A stretch of DNA of 64,000 bases from Filosporella fistucella (GCA_030077755.1 JAQJZZ010000004.1:1922001-1986000), one strand, 5' to 3'; counted from the first letter of the stretch, positions 46,315-57,383 are shown. Translations and numbers: made by a program. The notes: generated by a model not told the origin, from the letters alone.

Positions 46315-46662
46315 TTTATGGATCAAATCGGATCGTTGGAAGGTCATGACTTACGAGTTGGGCCACAATGAATTTCCCGTCGAAGAGAATATATCTTCTC
46401 ACTACATTCTCTTGGCAATCAAGGAGAGAGTGGGCATTTTTCGTCACTCAAAACAAGACTTTCAGCCGCAAAAGTCACGATCGCTTGACGGTCAACGTTT
46501 TTCATCAGAATGATTAGATCACTTCTAATGACTAACCACCACCTTCCTCCCCTCCGTCCCCATCGACCCCTCCCAACTTTCCTTCCCTTCAAAAAACTCA
46601 ATCTTCCTCCCAATATGCCTCCTCTCCAACCACTCCCATCCTCCTCCTGCTGACCACCCACA
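46315..46662. other. 3' flank of SPT10-like gene
   Basis: About 350 bases. The upstream part of the transporter relic should lie here if more of it survived, but no recognisable transporter text was found. Confidence 0.4.
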
Positions 46663-46986
46663 GCCTGGCTTGCAGGAAACACACCTGATCCTGGATAGCG
46701 AACTGTTGTCATTGGAATAAATGGCTGGGGGAATCTCGCTGGGATTATTGGAAGTGAACTCCTCCTTGCAAAGTACGGTCCTCGTTATCATTATCCGCTC
46801 TCAATTACGTTGGGTCTTGTGGGCGTGTCTTTGGTAGGATATACAGCGTATCGATTTGCGCTCCAATTTTCAAATAAATGGAAAGCGGAAAAAGTTGCGC
46901 TTATGACGCCCGAGGAGATTGAAGAGGAGAACGCAAATGATGTGAGGTATGCTGATAGAAAGTATACTTTTGTGTACGGGCTGTAG
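46663..46986 (+). pseudogene. MFS transporter (allantoate/nicotinate permease type), 3' relic
   Basis: One frame reads AWLAGNTPDPG, a stop (TAG 46696-46698), then RTVVIGINGWGNLAGIIGSE and onward through KYGPRYHYPLS, a membrane helix, and the tail MTPEEIEEEN, VRYADRKYTFVYGL, ending TAG 46984-46986. This is the last quarter of fungal major-facilitator permeases of the Dal5 type. The internal stop and absence of the first ten helices upstream mark it as a truncated dead copy. The tail itself is remarkably well preserved. Confidence 0.8.
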
Positions 46987-47263
46987 TGGGGATTTTTTGG
47001 CTACTGCATGGATCGCTATTCTAGATCGATTGGGTTACACCAATTCTACCAAGACGTAATTAGCCTCCCGTTTGTATGCAGGTGTATATACTGTCCCGAA
47101 GAGACAGCCACCCATATTGAAAGGTGTATATCCATATTACCACAATCTATATCAACGGACGAGAAGTTACCGTGCCCCTTGTCAACATGATTTAAAGCTG
47201 ACACTCAATTCAAACTATTGTCTTGCTCGTCACCATATTGAATCTCAATCAACATTCTTCAAT

Positions 47264-48998
47264 ATGAAGCTCAAAATATTGATTCCCTTTTGTACTTTTC
47301 TTTTTCTTATTCCAATTTCTTCATCGCTCCCATCTCCCGATCACATACATCCTCGAAATGCGTATGGAGATGTAGAGAAACTCGAGACACTATACCAACG
47401 CGCTCAGAAAACCGTCCTCGAAACTCTAGATGCAGACGAAGCAGCTGCTCGCCAACGAGGCGAAACTCCAACATGCACTCGCAAAACAGTCTCTATCCGA
47501 CAGGAATTGTACACATCCTTCGTTCCTGACAGAAAATGACCTATCTAACATCCTCTAGTGGTTCTATGCAGAAACCCGACCGGAAAGCATACACTGACGC
47601 CGTCACCTGTCTACAATCACTTCAAGCCCACACACCGGCTATAAACGCATCAGGTGCTCGATCACGAGTAAATTTTTGATCCATAATTTTATCCACTCAA
47701 GATATCTAATACTCAAATAGTTCGACGATTTCATAGTAACGCATATCTATCAAACTCCCTTTGTGCATCTAAGCGGTACCTTTCTCTCCTGGCATCGGTA
47801 TTATCTCCACGTTTATGAGAAGGCATTGCGAACTGAGTGTGGGTATCAGGGTCCAATTCCTGTATGTCTACGGTTTCTTTTAGAGTGAAGGGAAAGAAGG
47901 CTGATGGAGGATAGTATTGGGATTGGTCCAAATATGCTGCTGCGCCGCAGGATGCGGAGATGTGGAATGGGGATGAGTATTCTATGGGTGGGAATGGGGC
48001 GTTTATACCTAATCAGGGAATGTTGGAGTTGAGGCCGCCTATTGCTTCTATGGTATGCCTGTTTTATATGTTTCCTTCTCTATTGTCTTTTCTAGTTATC
48101 TCTAGCCTGTTTCTTGGTCGGATCTGAATTTCTGAGGTCTAAAATGCTGAGATATATATCAGGGTAATCATGTTACATATATGCCTTCGCAATTCGGAGG
48201 TGGCTGTGTAAAAAGCGGTCCGTTTTCTAATATGTCAGTCAATCTTGGTCCTATCTCGCTGCCTAATGCTACGACTGGTGCAGAAGGTGGATTGGCGTAT
48301 AATCCGAGATGCTTGAAAAGAGATGTAGGACCTTGGGCTACGCAGAATTTTGCGAATTATGCTGCTGTTCTAGGTATGCTTATTATATTTTTTCTGATTG
48401 GGAAGTACATGTGGTACTTGTGAGGAGAGGGGCTGATGTAGGTTGATGGACAGAAGTGATGCAGACATCCACCATTTCGGACTTTCAAGAAACACTTCAA
48501 GGGACGAGGGGAATTGCGTTTCCGCTTGGGGTTCATGCTGGAGGACATTTTACCATTTCGTACGTAAATCTTCTTTCCACTCACACTCCTTCGCCAATCT
48601 CTCTCTATGAAACTACTAATGTAAAAAAGAGGTGATCCAGGAGGAGACTTCTGGGTTTCACCCGGTGACCCCGCATTCTACCTCCATCACGGACAAGTCG
48701 ATCGACTTTGGGCCTTATGGTATTTTCCCACTTCCACACTATCTCTAATGCCTAAGAATCCAACAAAACAATTTGCAGAAAATTGAAGCTGAGATTCTGA
48801 AACAGGCAAGCACTTGATCCAGAATCACGTCAATACGCACTTTCTGGTACGAATACATTACTTAATGATCCGCCATCGGCGAATACTACTTTGCTGGATG
48901 ATATGACTGTGATGTGGGCGGGTCTTCCTGGGGAGACGGTCAAGGTGGGGGATGTGATGAGTACGACGAGGGGGTTGTTGTGTTACATTTATTTGTGA
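47264..48998 (+). CDS. Secreted tyrosinase (type-3 copper phenol oxidase), eight exons, 410 aa
   Basis: Exons 47264-47508, 47559-47667, 47721-47861, 47915-48052, 48163-48373, 48454-48559, 48630-48719 and 48806-48998. Residues 1-24 are a signal peptide. CuA ligands: H126 (VTHIYQTP), H134 (FVHLSG) and H143 (LSWHRYYLH). CuB ligands: H309 and H313 (VHAGGHFT) and H336 (FYLHHGQVDRLW). PYWDWSKYA and GGGCVKSGPFSNMSVNLGP are family hallmarks. Tyrosinases oxidise phenols and catechols to quinones, as in melanin formation; secreted short forms modify extracellular phenolics. There is no long C-terminal lid domain, so the enzyme would not need cleavage (inference). The last codons lie at the edge of a sequence that recurs at 51931. 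Confidence 0.92.
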
Positions 48999-49140
48999 AT
49001 GGTAAGGACTAAAATTCTCTGTGATTGAATAGTTTCAGAACGAGTTCTAGGTGCTTATTATATAGCGTGGATTTATTTATAATTAAATTGTGCATGGAAT
49101 TTATTCTATATGCAAAACTCTTGGGACTGCCCTATAAGGT
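48985..49140 (+). repeat. Tyrosinase 3'-end/UTR sequence, copy 1
   Basis: Begins tttatttgtgaatggtaagg and continues actaaaattctctgtgattg and aatagtttcag. It overlaps the tyrosinase stop. A similar sequence lies at 51931-52070. Confidence 0.6.
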
Positions 49141-51147
49141 TATACACCACCCCTCTTTGAATTCCTTCTCATCTTATCAGCTTTCCTCTTTTTCGATCTT
49201 GCTTGCTTGTCATATATACTAGCAAAACGGAAGCATCCGATAGAGAGCGGTGGATTCAATTTAGTTATTGATTTTGACCACTATATACCCTAGGTATAGT
49301 TTCCTAACTAAACTTTGCTAAGAAACCCGTTTCTGCTCTTATGTACAAGGTTTGCTTCGAGGAGAAAACTTAGGATTACTTTCTTAGAGCTAATTCTTAG
49401 CGCTTTGTAAGAGTCTTAGTACGGTATTAGCTAATTTCCAGACCTTTACAAATTGAACAAAATCTTAAAACCCGACTTAAGTGATTTACTCTTCAAGCTT
49501 AATGAAGAATAATAGCAGAGGATAACAGTGACTATATTTGTTGCACGTGATATCGGACCGAGCTACGAACCTTGCCCCGAACGAGTAATATGTTATAATA
49601 GGTCGAGTTGAATCTTAGAGACGATGTGAAAAGTCAAAAATAGTATAACGGTATAGGGTATAGCTTACCTTTTCCTAGGGTGCGAGGCTTTTCGCGATAG
49701 GGTCGTGCAAGAGTGATTGGCAAATCTTCCAAACCCATCGATTATAGGCATATTATGATTTCCTAGCTCTTTGAAGAGGATAGGTATTGCTCACTAGGTG
49801 TAAGCCTCTCGAATTCCTAGAAAGCATCCGAGGAGTGCACACCGCGAGAATAGAACGGTTGAGGTTACTTGAAGCTTTCTTGACTAGAGAGGGGCTGTAA
49901 AAAACATTGCAGCGTCAAAAATTCTTTTGGCCTATAGCCACTCCACTTGTTTTCTTATCAAGACATGGTTTTGTAAGAGGGCTTTTTCGATAACATCTAT
50001 GATGGTTGTACGCTTTCAGATTATGTGATCGGGATCCATAAATTGCCAACCTTATTTTTTGGCTCATAGATTTGGATATTTGTCGTCTGATCCTAAAAGT
50101 ATTTAGTTGAGGCCGGTGGTGTGCGCCACTCAGTCCTTCTGCGCGAACTGAGTCGTCTAAGCCGAGAGGCCGAATCAGTTCGGCTGTTCTGAGGCCATCT
50201 ATAAAGTGTAGGACCTAACTAGCTGCCAGGATAACTTTAGGCACGGGCTTCAGGTAGTATGAAATTACAGGACAGAATATCAACCCTCTCGGTATTGGTC
50301 AACTAGAGGATGATGCCTCTGGGAACCGAAGACAGGATGAATATATTTATATAGTTAGTCCTGATATTTACCGGAATAGCTTGCTGCGATGTGTCGCCTT
50401 CAAAGGTTACAAATGGTTGGCTGAGAGACAAGCAGGGGAAGATACAGATGTGGGAGGACAAGATAAAAAAGTTCAAGGATACGCTTTCAGACCATGAACG
50501 TATCATCACATCATTAGTAAATATAGCTTGGCCGAGAATACACTCGCATCTCGCAATAAGATATAGAGAGCAAGCGCTTTATGAGATTTCTCGTAGCCTT
50601 GTTACCTCTCCTCAACACTTCCGTAGAATCAAAAGTTCAATGAGCTCAGCACAGTGAGATGTATCATAAAAGAGCACGACTTATTACTTTGCTAGTCTTG
50701 AGTGCCAGGAATCAGAGAAAGAAAATTACCCAAATCAATTACTCACATTATGCACTTGTCCCAAACGCAGCACGTATATATCCAATTCGAAGCTTCTGCT
50801 AACACGAGGCTAGTAAAGACCTGGTGGACGTTGCATGCGGCTTTCTGTACAGTTATCTAATAACCAATAAAATATTGACACACTGCATAATGCAGAAAGT
50901 TTTGCCCCCAAATAATAGGCCTCTGAAGCCTTGCATATGCAACTACATTATGGTTTGATTTTGTATTCCCACACGATTGAGAAACTTCGTTTATTGGGTC
51001 AGGATATTCACAGCTCGAGCGGAAACGCAATACTAGAAGCAGATATAAGTAAGTGGAAGAAACCAAATAGTATCCCACTGCGTTGCCTCAGCTGTTCTCT
51101 CTGGAAATACAAGCTTCCTCCACCTCACATCGCTACTACACCCAGCC
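49141..51147. other. Gene-poor, AT-rich stretch, probably decayed repeats
   Basis: About 2 kb. Short palindromic segments occur at about 50126-50205 (CACTCAGT against ACTGAGTC, and AGCCGA against TCGGCT). A frame at 50391-50657 has no recognisable protein features and lacks an ATG. No gene supported. Confidence 0.4.
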
Positions 51148-51675
51148 ATGACACCACGAAAACCACAACGAAGACCACAGAAACCAGCTTGGTCCATGTT
51201 CCCATTCCTTCATGATGATGTGTCTCGCTTGGTTGAAGTCGAGGGCCACCCATTTTCGTTCCACAACCTCGATGATGAAACTAGTTGTATCCGAAGTTAC
51301 GACACACATATCATGGGTCGATTTCACTGCCACAGCCGAAAATGCCAGTCGAAAGTATGGACAAGCAAGAAAATCGCCATTACGATTCGCATGTACCAGG
51401 GCGAACGATACAATGCAAGGGTATATCATCAACGTTGCCAGGCGTGTGGTGCGCTACAGAAGCCAATTTTGGACAGTTCATACGGAGAGAGAGTTGCGTA
51501 TCGTCTCCTGAAATGGTCAGGGGTTGAGCAGGAACATCCAGTATTCTCAGGTGAGGGCAAAGGCCCACACCTGAGTAGATTATGTGAAGGTTGCAAGGCA
51601 GGGCATTGCACCGAGGGCAGCTGGAATGATGGACTCATCGCTCGATTCTCAAAAATTTCGCTTGGACGAATGTAA
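51148..51675 (+). CDS. zf-3CxxC-type zinc-finger protein, 175 aa
   Basis: A single exon from ATG 51148 (agccATGa). After a basic N-terminus the zinc ligands appear as C61-x4-C66 in GRFHCHSRKCQSKVWTS, C97-x2-C100 in YHQRCQACGAL, and C146-x2-C149 with H153/C154 in RLCEGCKAGHC, the 3CxxC pattern (PF13695) also found in receptor-transporting proteins. ITIRMYQGERYNARVYHQRC and YGERVAYRLLKW are typical linkers. Fungal members are often expanded but uncharacterised; nucleic-acid or protein binding is inference. It sits between two copies of a tyrosinase-derived sequence. Confidence 0.85.
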   Translation: MTPRKPQRRPQKPAWSMFPFLHDDVSRLVEVEGHPFSFHNLDDETSCIRSYDTHIMGRFHCHSRKCQSKVWTSKKIAITIRMYQGERYNARVYHQRCQACGALQKPILDSSYGERVAYRLLKWSGVEQEHPVFSGEGKGPHLSRLCEGCKAGHCTEGSWNDGLIARFSKISLGRM

Positions 51676-51930
51676 GGTATCGAGATGAGATTTGTGAGGA
51701 ATAGGAAAGCGGGCCTCGCATGGCACCAATACATAGTACTGCTGTGTACAGCCAAAGCTATTAAGTTCGGATGACGATAATCTATCCTAGCGAATGTATC
51801 TTCTTTTTTTGAGATGATTACATAGAACGTGAGCGTATCTTTTTCGGAAGGTGGCACAGACTACCTGCCTACCCGAACAGAAATGGATTGTGAATTCTAC
51901 TTCATAATAGATGCAGAGAGTTAGCATGAG

Positions 51931-52070
51931 ACTGGTTTATTTGTGAATGATGAAGACTAAAATTCTCTATGATTGAATAGTTGCAAGTTGAATTCTTGGG
52001 CTTGTTATAAAGGCATATAAGGCTTAAATTACGCGTGCAATTTATTGCACGTTCAAGGCTCTTGAAAGGG
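51931..52070 (+). repeat. Tyrosinase 3'-end/UTR sequence, copy 2
   Basis: Begins tttatttgtgaatgatgaag, then actaaaattctctatgattg and aatagttgcaagttgaattc. Differences from copy 1 are largely G/A transitions. Similarity fades after about 60 bases, with weaker matches (caatttattgc, cttgcttgc) further on. Confidence 0.6.
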
Positions 52071-52515
52071 TTTAATGAACATACCCTTCTCTTTCCTCGA
52101 TCTTTGTCTCTTGGAATATGTAACAATAATAAGTGTGCTCACTAATCTGGTGGCCCTATAAAAGCTGTATTCTAGCCTATTTGTAGTTATCCAGTCTATC
52201 TGTCAATTGAGAGCCCCGCCAACCTAGGCAAGGAAATTGGTTATCCATAAGACTCATTCAGAACGATCCACTTGTACCTAGTAATCCCAATACTGTCTCG
52301 TCCTGATAGCATTCCCCCCCTTCAATACAGCTTGCTTGCCTTATACCCTAGCATGGTATTTGTCGCAAAAAGAACAAAATTCATCGAGACGACCTTGATT
52401 GTTGAATCTCCTTTGATGTTTTGAAGGACCCACTACTGTTGCCGCAGCGAAGCTGATGGAGGTTTTATTTCCGCTACACTGACACGGACTGGGTACCTAG
52501 GTACATACTGGGGAG

Positions 52516-52544
52516 AGAGTGGGGCGGGATCTTCGCCCCACTCT
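52516..52544. repeat. Perfect 11-bp inverted repeat (hairpin)
   Basis: AGAGTGGGGCG (52516-52526), a 7-base loop GGATCTT, then CGCCCCACTCT (52534-52544). GC-rich stem in an otherwise AT-moderate promoter, about 310 bp upstream of the patatin-like start. Confidence 0.8.
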
Positions 52545-52854
52545 ACTTTAGCCCCCGTTCATCCCGCTGTTGGTTTTCGACCGTGCACGATAGCTGCTTC
52601 TAGGCTCCAGAGCTCCAGCTAAACGCGCACAAACTCTAGGACTATTCCTCTTCTCCATTCATAGCCCATCGCCTTGATATATCTACTGTCTGATCTAGAG
52701 TCTTGAAGAATTGCAGAGCTCTAATAGTACACTACGAACGGCCTCCACCTGATATCGTGGACACCCGAGAAGCCTTCACCTTAGCCTCATTCCCCTTAGT
52801 CAGAAATTGGCTACCCTCTTCTTTAAGTGCGAGGCATCATTTATTAGCAACACT

Positions 52855-53988
52855 ATGGAGCAAGTGACGCCAAAGCCTCTCGATAGCACTGAACTCTGCC
52901 TGCTATCTCTCGATGGCGGCGGCGTGCGAGGACTCTCGACGCTCTACATCTTGAAGAGCATCATGGATCGACTGAATCATGAGCGGGAGAAGAACAGCCT
53001 TCTTCCAGTGAAACCTTGTGATGTGTTTGATCTGATCGGAGGCACTAGCACTGGCGGGTACGTAGACTTTTCTAATTGCGAAAACAATATAACTAATCGC
53101 AATAGACTCATCGCAATTATGCTTGGCCGGCTCGAGTTGGACGTGGATGAATGCATAGCCGCCTATTGCGAACTCGCAGAAGCCGTCTTTGGGGAAAAAT
53201 CGAGCTTCTTTCCGTTTAACCTCATGGGTAAAGTCAAATCCCGGTTCGACTCAGCGAAGTTAGACAAAGCGGTCCGAAAGGTAGTGCAAAGCAGTGCTTC
53301 TAAAACACACTTGTTTAATGACAATGTGGAGCGTAGATGCAGAACGTAAGTGTTCTACCAATAGAGAAAGAGTAAATCTAACAAGACTAGCTTTGTTTGT
53401 ACCACCGACCGTGATACGCAGGCCATCGTCCGTCTCCGAAGTTACAGCCTCGATGATGAGTCAAATATTCGAGCGACGATATGCCAGGCTGCTCTTGCGA
53501 CCTCTGCTGCAACAACTTTCTTTGAACCGGTTGATATTGGTGATCGCTCATTTGCTGATGGTGGGTTTGGCTCAAACAATCCGGCCGACGAGGTGGAAGG
53601 GGAGGCGGCCAACATCTGGTGCCCGGAAACCGGCGATTTGAAGCCACTTGTCAAGTGCTTCATCTCTATTGGTACCGGGAACCCTGGCACGAAGGCATTC
53701 GAAGACAGCCTGACCAAGTTTCTCTGTCAGACAGTCGTAGACATCGCGACCCAGACTGAACATACTGAGAAGAAGTTCATTGCTAGGTGGGCTAAGCACT
53801 TTGATCAGAAGCGCTATTTCCGCTTCAATGTCGAACAGGGCTTGCAGAGCATTGGGCTAGCTGAGTACAAGAAGAAAGGAGTTATAGAAGCAGCGACAGA
53901 AATGTACCTGACAAATGTGGCTCAAAAGTTTCGCGTGCGAGACTGTATCCAGAGCTTGAGACTCAAACAAAGTGCGTACATTGATTGA
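52855..53988 (+). CDS. Patatin-like phospholipase, 346 aa
   Basis: Exons 52855-53057, 53106-53345 and 53391-53988 give 346 residues from ATG 52855 (MEQVTPKPL). Patatins are Ser-Asp dyad acyl hydrolases that release fatty acids from phospholipids. The oxyanion loop is D20-GGGVRG; the nucleophile elbow is GGT-S65-TGG; the catalytic Asp is D204 in SFADGGFGSNNPADE. SYSLDDESNIRATICQAALATSAA is typical of the fungal cPLA2/patatin branch that often heads NLR-like proteins, but no ankyrin, TPR or NACHT part follows. Intron 1 (48 bp) lies immediately after the nucleophile elbow and has no stop in frame, so retention would add 16 residues there. A downstream zinc-ribbon segment could replace the last five residues by alternative splicing (see findings). 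Confidence 0.87.
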
Positions 53989-54044
53989 GAATATTGCATA
54001 GGAATTCAGCATGCATTTAGCTAAGTCTATCAGATAATACTGAG

Positions 54045-54590
54045 ATGCCCTTCGCCACTATCAAAGTGAGTTAGCTATTCGCCTATTCGTCCATGCTCTA
54101 CTAAACCACATAGGAATATGTTATGCACCCGATCCGGCAACAGCCTGGTAAGACCTTAATGGCGTGGTACTACAGACACTAACTCCCCTAAGCTGATCAC
54201 ACACCTGGGACCGCGTCTCTTGAGATAAATTCAACCTCTCCAGATCGTGATTACCTGCTTGCCCAAGTCTCAGAAAAGCGTAGCCTGTCCCCGAACTCAC
54301 ACCTTTCTCAACCTCTGTTAGAAGTGAGACGCAAACGCAGACCAGCTGAATACTTCCGCGCGGACCTGTTTAGAGATGGACTCATAGAACTCAGGGGCGA
54401 AGATTTGCCTTTGAAGTGCCCCAGCTGCGGCTATAGGATGCTAGATGAAAAGCCTTCCTATTCTAAAAAATCTGGGCGCTACGTGAATTATTCTAATAAA
54501 TGTCAGGGTTGCTCAACTCAACAGTGGTTTTATCCTGAAGACTATAGAATAAAAACGGTTAGGCCTATGAAAGTAAGGGCGGGAAAATGA
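54045..54590 (+). CDS. Zinc-ribbon protein or alternative C-terminus of the patatin-like protein
   Basis: Exons 54045-54065, 54114-54147 and 54244-54590 give 133 residues from ATG 54045. Introns of 48 and 96 bp have strong GTGAGT and GTAAGA donors, a CTAAAC-type branch and TAG/CAG acceptors, and the phases close. The C-terminal part has C77-x2-C80 (KCPSCGYR) and C105-x2-C108 (KCQGCSTQ), a four-Cys ribbon, within a basic protein. The frame also extends upstream to a possible acceptor at 54033, allowing a splice from 53971 inside the patatin-like gene. I recognise no named family. Whether it is a separate gene or a fused tail cannot be settled from sequence alone. Confidence 0.55.
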
Positions 54591-56195
54591 GTTCACCTTC
54601 GAGTTATTATAGAAAGTTGGAGTTTGTTGATATTTTGCGAGAATCTTCGTGTTGAGGCTAAGCTTCTTCAAATCATATTTCCGTGGTATAACATATCTGA
54701 TAATTATGTTGGGGAACGGCGTCCAGTGACAGAATATAAGATTATGAAATTCCATACGAAGCTAGTCCAACCCTAACTATCTTCTTGGCTTTTGTCATTT
54801 AAAGGAGATTATCACCACCTTACCGTGTTTCTGTCTAAAGTATCTATGGAGCCGAGCATCTCTTACTCGCTCGTCGTTCTTGATAAACTAGTTGGAACTA
54901 AACCATACCCCCAGCATCGCATTAAAAGATTTCAGACAGCTTAGTAATTAACTGTAGTAACCTACCTCACTTTATCCTAAAAATGTCTCACTCTGTTCAA
55001 CTAGGTATATCAATCATTAGCAGATGCGCAGAAGTAGACTCGCTGATTATCGTGTTTTTCCTTATTCTCCTCCAATAAGCAAGGTGAAATATAAACGACT
55101 TAATAATCTTACGACAACAGGAAAGTGATGTTCTTTTTCTGGATTTGAATCTCATTGTCCTGTTCATACTTATCAAATCTCCAACTAGTTTATTTTTTGC
55201 CACGGAGCTTGTTTCTTTCCAAACTCACACCTCCCCAAAATGCTCTCCCAATCAATTTAGCATCCTTGCATTGTTCGCCTGGATTTGCTGCACGCTTGTC
55301 GTTATAATTCCAGACTTCTAGCGCGAGATAGCTCTTTAGCATCGGAAATACATAATGCCTCTTATTTGCTAATATGATATCTGTAGTCTCACTTGAAGGG
55401 AAGAAAACTGGTGATATATATAACGAGACCCTCTCCTTCTACACTAATATCGCTCTCATCTCCAGCTTCAACTACACTTCATATCGCGAAGACACTGCAC
55501 CCTTTCCAGCACGGACTGTTTCTTATCCGTCGACCTATCCTTTGGTTATCCATAAGGATTTGGATGACGCTTCGCCTGCTTTGATTTCTACATCCACCCA
55601 GTATGATGTATTTCGGGCTAAGATCTTCGTACGCGATGATTGTGAAGGTGAGTTCACTTTTCAAATTTTCGCCGGGGAGCGGGGGCGGTGCAACATACGT
55701 TGTTATCAAAGTTCGTGCTAGTTATATCTAAGGATAATTAAAAGTCTTTTTCTAGGCGAAGCTCATGCTTTCATCTTCGACTAGGCTAGTCTAGTGTCCG
55801 TCAGCTGGGAACATACCGAAGCCGCCATCTACGAGAAGATAACACTCGCTTTCGTACTATTTGAGATTGATTCTCTGGCTCAGGATACAAGACAATCGAC
55901 TAAGTAGCTATAATGTTACGATGAACGAGATACTCGCTAGGCTTATTTTCTAGGTATGCCCAAGCACAATATGCCTTCGGAAAAGGTGATTTTTTTATAG
56001 CGAGAAGGAAATTACTTCTGGTTACTGGTTATTGTTCTAGTTCTTGGTAGCAGAATATCATCTTGCTACCAATTTTCCGTCACTTGTATGTGCTGGAAAT
56101 ACGGATGAAGCTGGACTTAACACAGCGTGTTGTACTGCTGACAGGAAAGAAATCTACGCAGAAATGATAACTCTCCATTCCTAAGTCTGGGAATC
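54591..56195. other. Gene-poor stretch
   Basis: About 1.6 kb without a supported gene. A 115-codon frame at 55374-55721 lacks a recognisable domain and a good start context and is not called. The right end may belong to the flank of the transposase relic. Confidence 0.4.
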
Positions 56196-57383
56196 CCGTA
56201 AATCGCGAGCGCGCCCTCCTACTCCTCCTCCTGAATTAAGCCCTAAGAAGGAGCAATCCCACGCAGAAACGCCGCGCCGTGCCGGAGTATGGTTTGCAAA
56301 GCTATTTGAGCAAGAAATCGGTATCCAAATACCTAAATCGGTGGTGCAAAAGCTCACAGGCATCCCTCCTCGTACACAGACTCGAATCCTCTCTTCTAAG
56401 CATATTAGAACACTTCATAATCTCGACGAACCCGATCCGCGCGGTAGGCAGAGGGCACTTACAAGGCAAGATACGCGCAAAATGGCCGAATACACCGAGG
56501 ATGAGAACGTAAGCCAGGAGGATCGCGGAGCACCTTGGCTTGGTATAATAGTCGATTCAGGAGTCGAATTACCGAAAACTACTCACTCTAACCCACCTGG
56601 TATTCGAGAGATCGAGCCGCAATCCGTACTTCGAGCCGCAAACGACGACGAGGACTTGATAAATGCGAAATGCGAAGAGGAGACGCTCTTGCCTCCGCGA
56701 TTAGCCACCGAGCGCGACGATTGGTCTAAAGTGCAATTAAAGGCTCGTCCAAAGTCTCGATTATGGAGAAACGTCTATTTTTGCGACGAGTTCCACTTTG
56801 GTGTCGGTCCGCAAGTTACAAGGAGGGTAAAGAGACATAAGGGGAAGGATTAGAGATATCATACGATAAACGTATACCGTAAGATAGTTATAACGAAGGA
56901 TACGAAAGCGAAAGCAAGAGAAGAAGAGCCATTAGAGTTACATAATGCTTTTGTCATCGTTGGATATAATTATCAGCGGTATATACCATATAAAGTGCCT
57001 AATAAGGTTGGCAAAATGACCACATCCGTCTACATCGAGATCTTAAAAGATTTGGCCTTGGATTTGCAAGGGATTACACTTTATTAAGACAAAGATTCGG
57101 CGGCATAATTCAAAGCAGTGCACAAATGGGCCGAAAAGAATAATATCTCACTTCTTACTTCACCTGGGAGCTCTCCTGACTTCTCTATTATAGAGAGCTT
57201 AGCCCGTACGGTAAAAAGGAAATTCCACGCAAGGGATCGGCAAGTTTAAAGCAAGCAGAGGCCCGATTTCAGAAGGTTTGGGACGAGGAGATTGATCAAG
57301 AGAAGAGTAATGAGTATTATAATTGGTATACTAAGAGGCTACATGAGTGTAAGCGCGTAGGTGGCCAGATGACGAGGTATTAG
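56196..57383 (+). mobile_element. DDE (Tc1/mariner-like) transposase relic with RIP-like stops
   Basis: A degraded transposase reads on from about 56196. Recognisable parts: an N-terminal helix-turn-helix-like segment (VVQKLTGIPPRTQTRIL), WRNVYFCDEFHFGVGPQVTRR, the segment from RYHTINVYRK, MTTSVYIEILKDL, then DKDSAA, WAEKNNISLLTSPGSSPDFSIIE, and a C-terminus ending GGQMTRY. Catalytic DDE-type acids are recognisable in CDEFHF, DKDS and SPDFSIIE. Stops occur at 56851, 57085, 57106 and 57247, at least two of them explicable as CA-to-TA changes, and a frameshift precedes the last 40 codons. This pattern fits repeat-induced point mutation. No target-site duplication was identified; terminal inverted repeats are uncertain. 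Confidence 0.82.

Larger units (their letters stand above)
51676..52854. other. Intergenic with repeat copy and a perfect hairpin
   Basis: About 1.18 kb with no gene. Holds the second copy of the tyrosinase 3' sequence (51931-52070), a GTACCTAGGTAC palindrome near 52494-52505 and an 11-bp perfect inverted repeat (52516-52544). The right part is the patatin-like gene promoter. Confidence 0.5.

Noticed and set aside
47072..47263. N-terminal extension of the tyrosinase first exon
   Set aside because: The frame is open upstream, but ATG 47264 directly precedes a perfect signal peptide, so the extension is leader.
50391..50657. 88-codon frame with helical look
   Set aside because: Starts with GTG only and shows no family features; not enough to call a gene.
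52807..52854. Upstream start for the patatin-like protein
   Set aside because: The earlier frame begins without ATG; ATG 52855 fits the usual family N-terminus.
55374..55721. 115-codon open frame
   Set aside because: No ATG in good context, no domain, and surrounded by AT-rich gene-poor DNA; could be chance.
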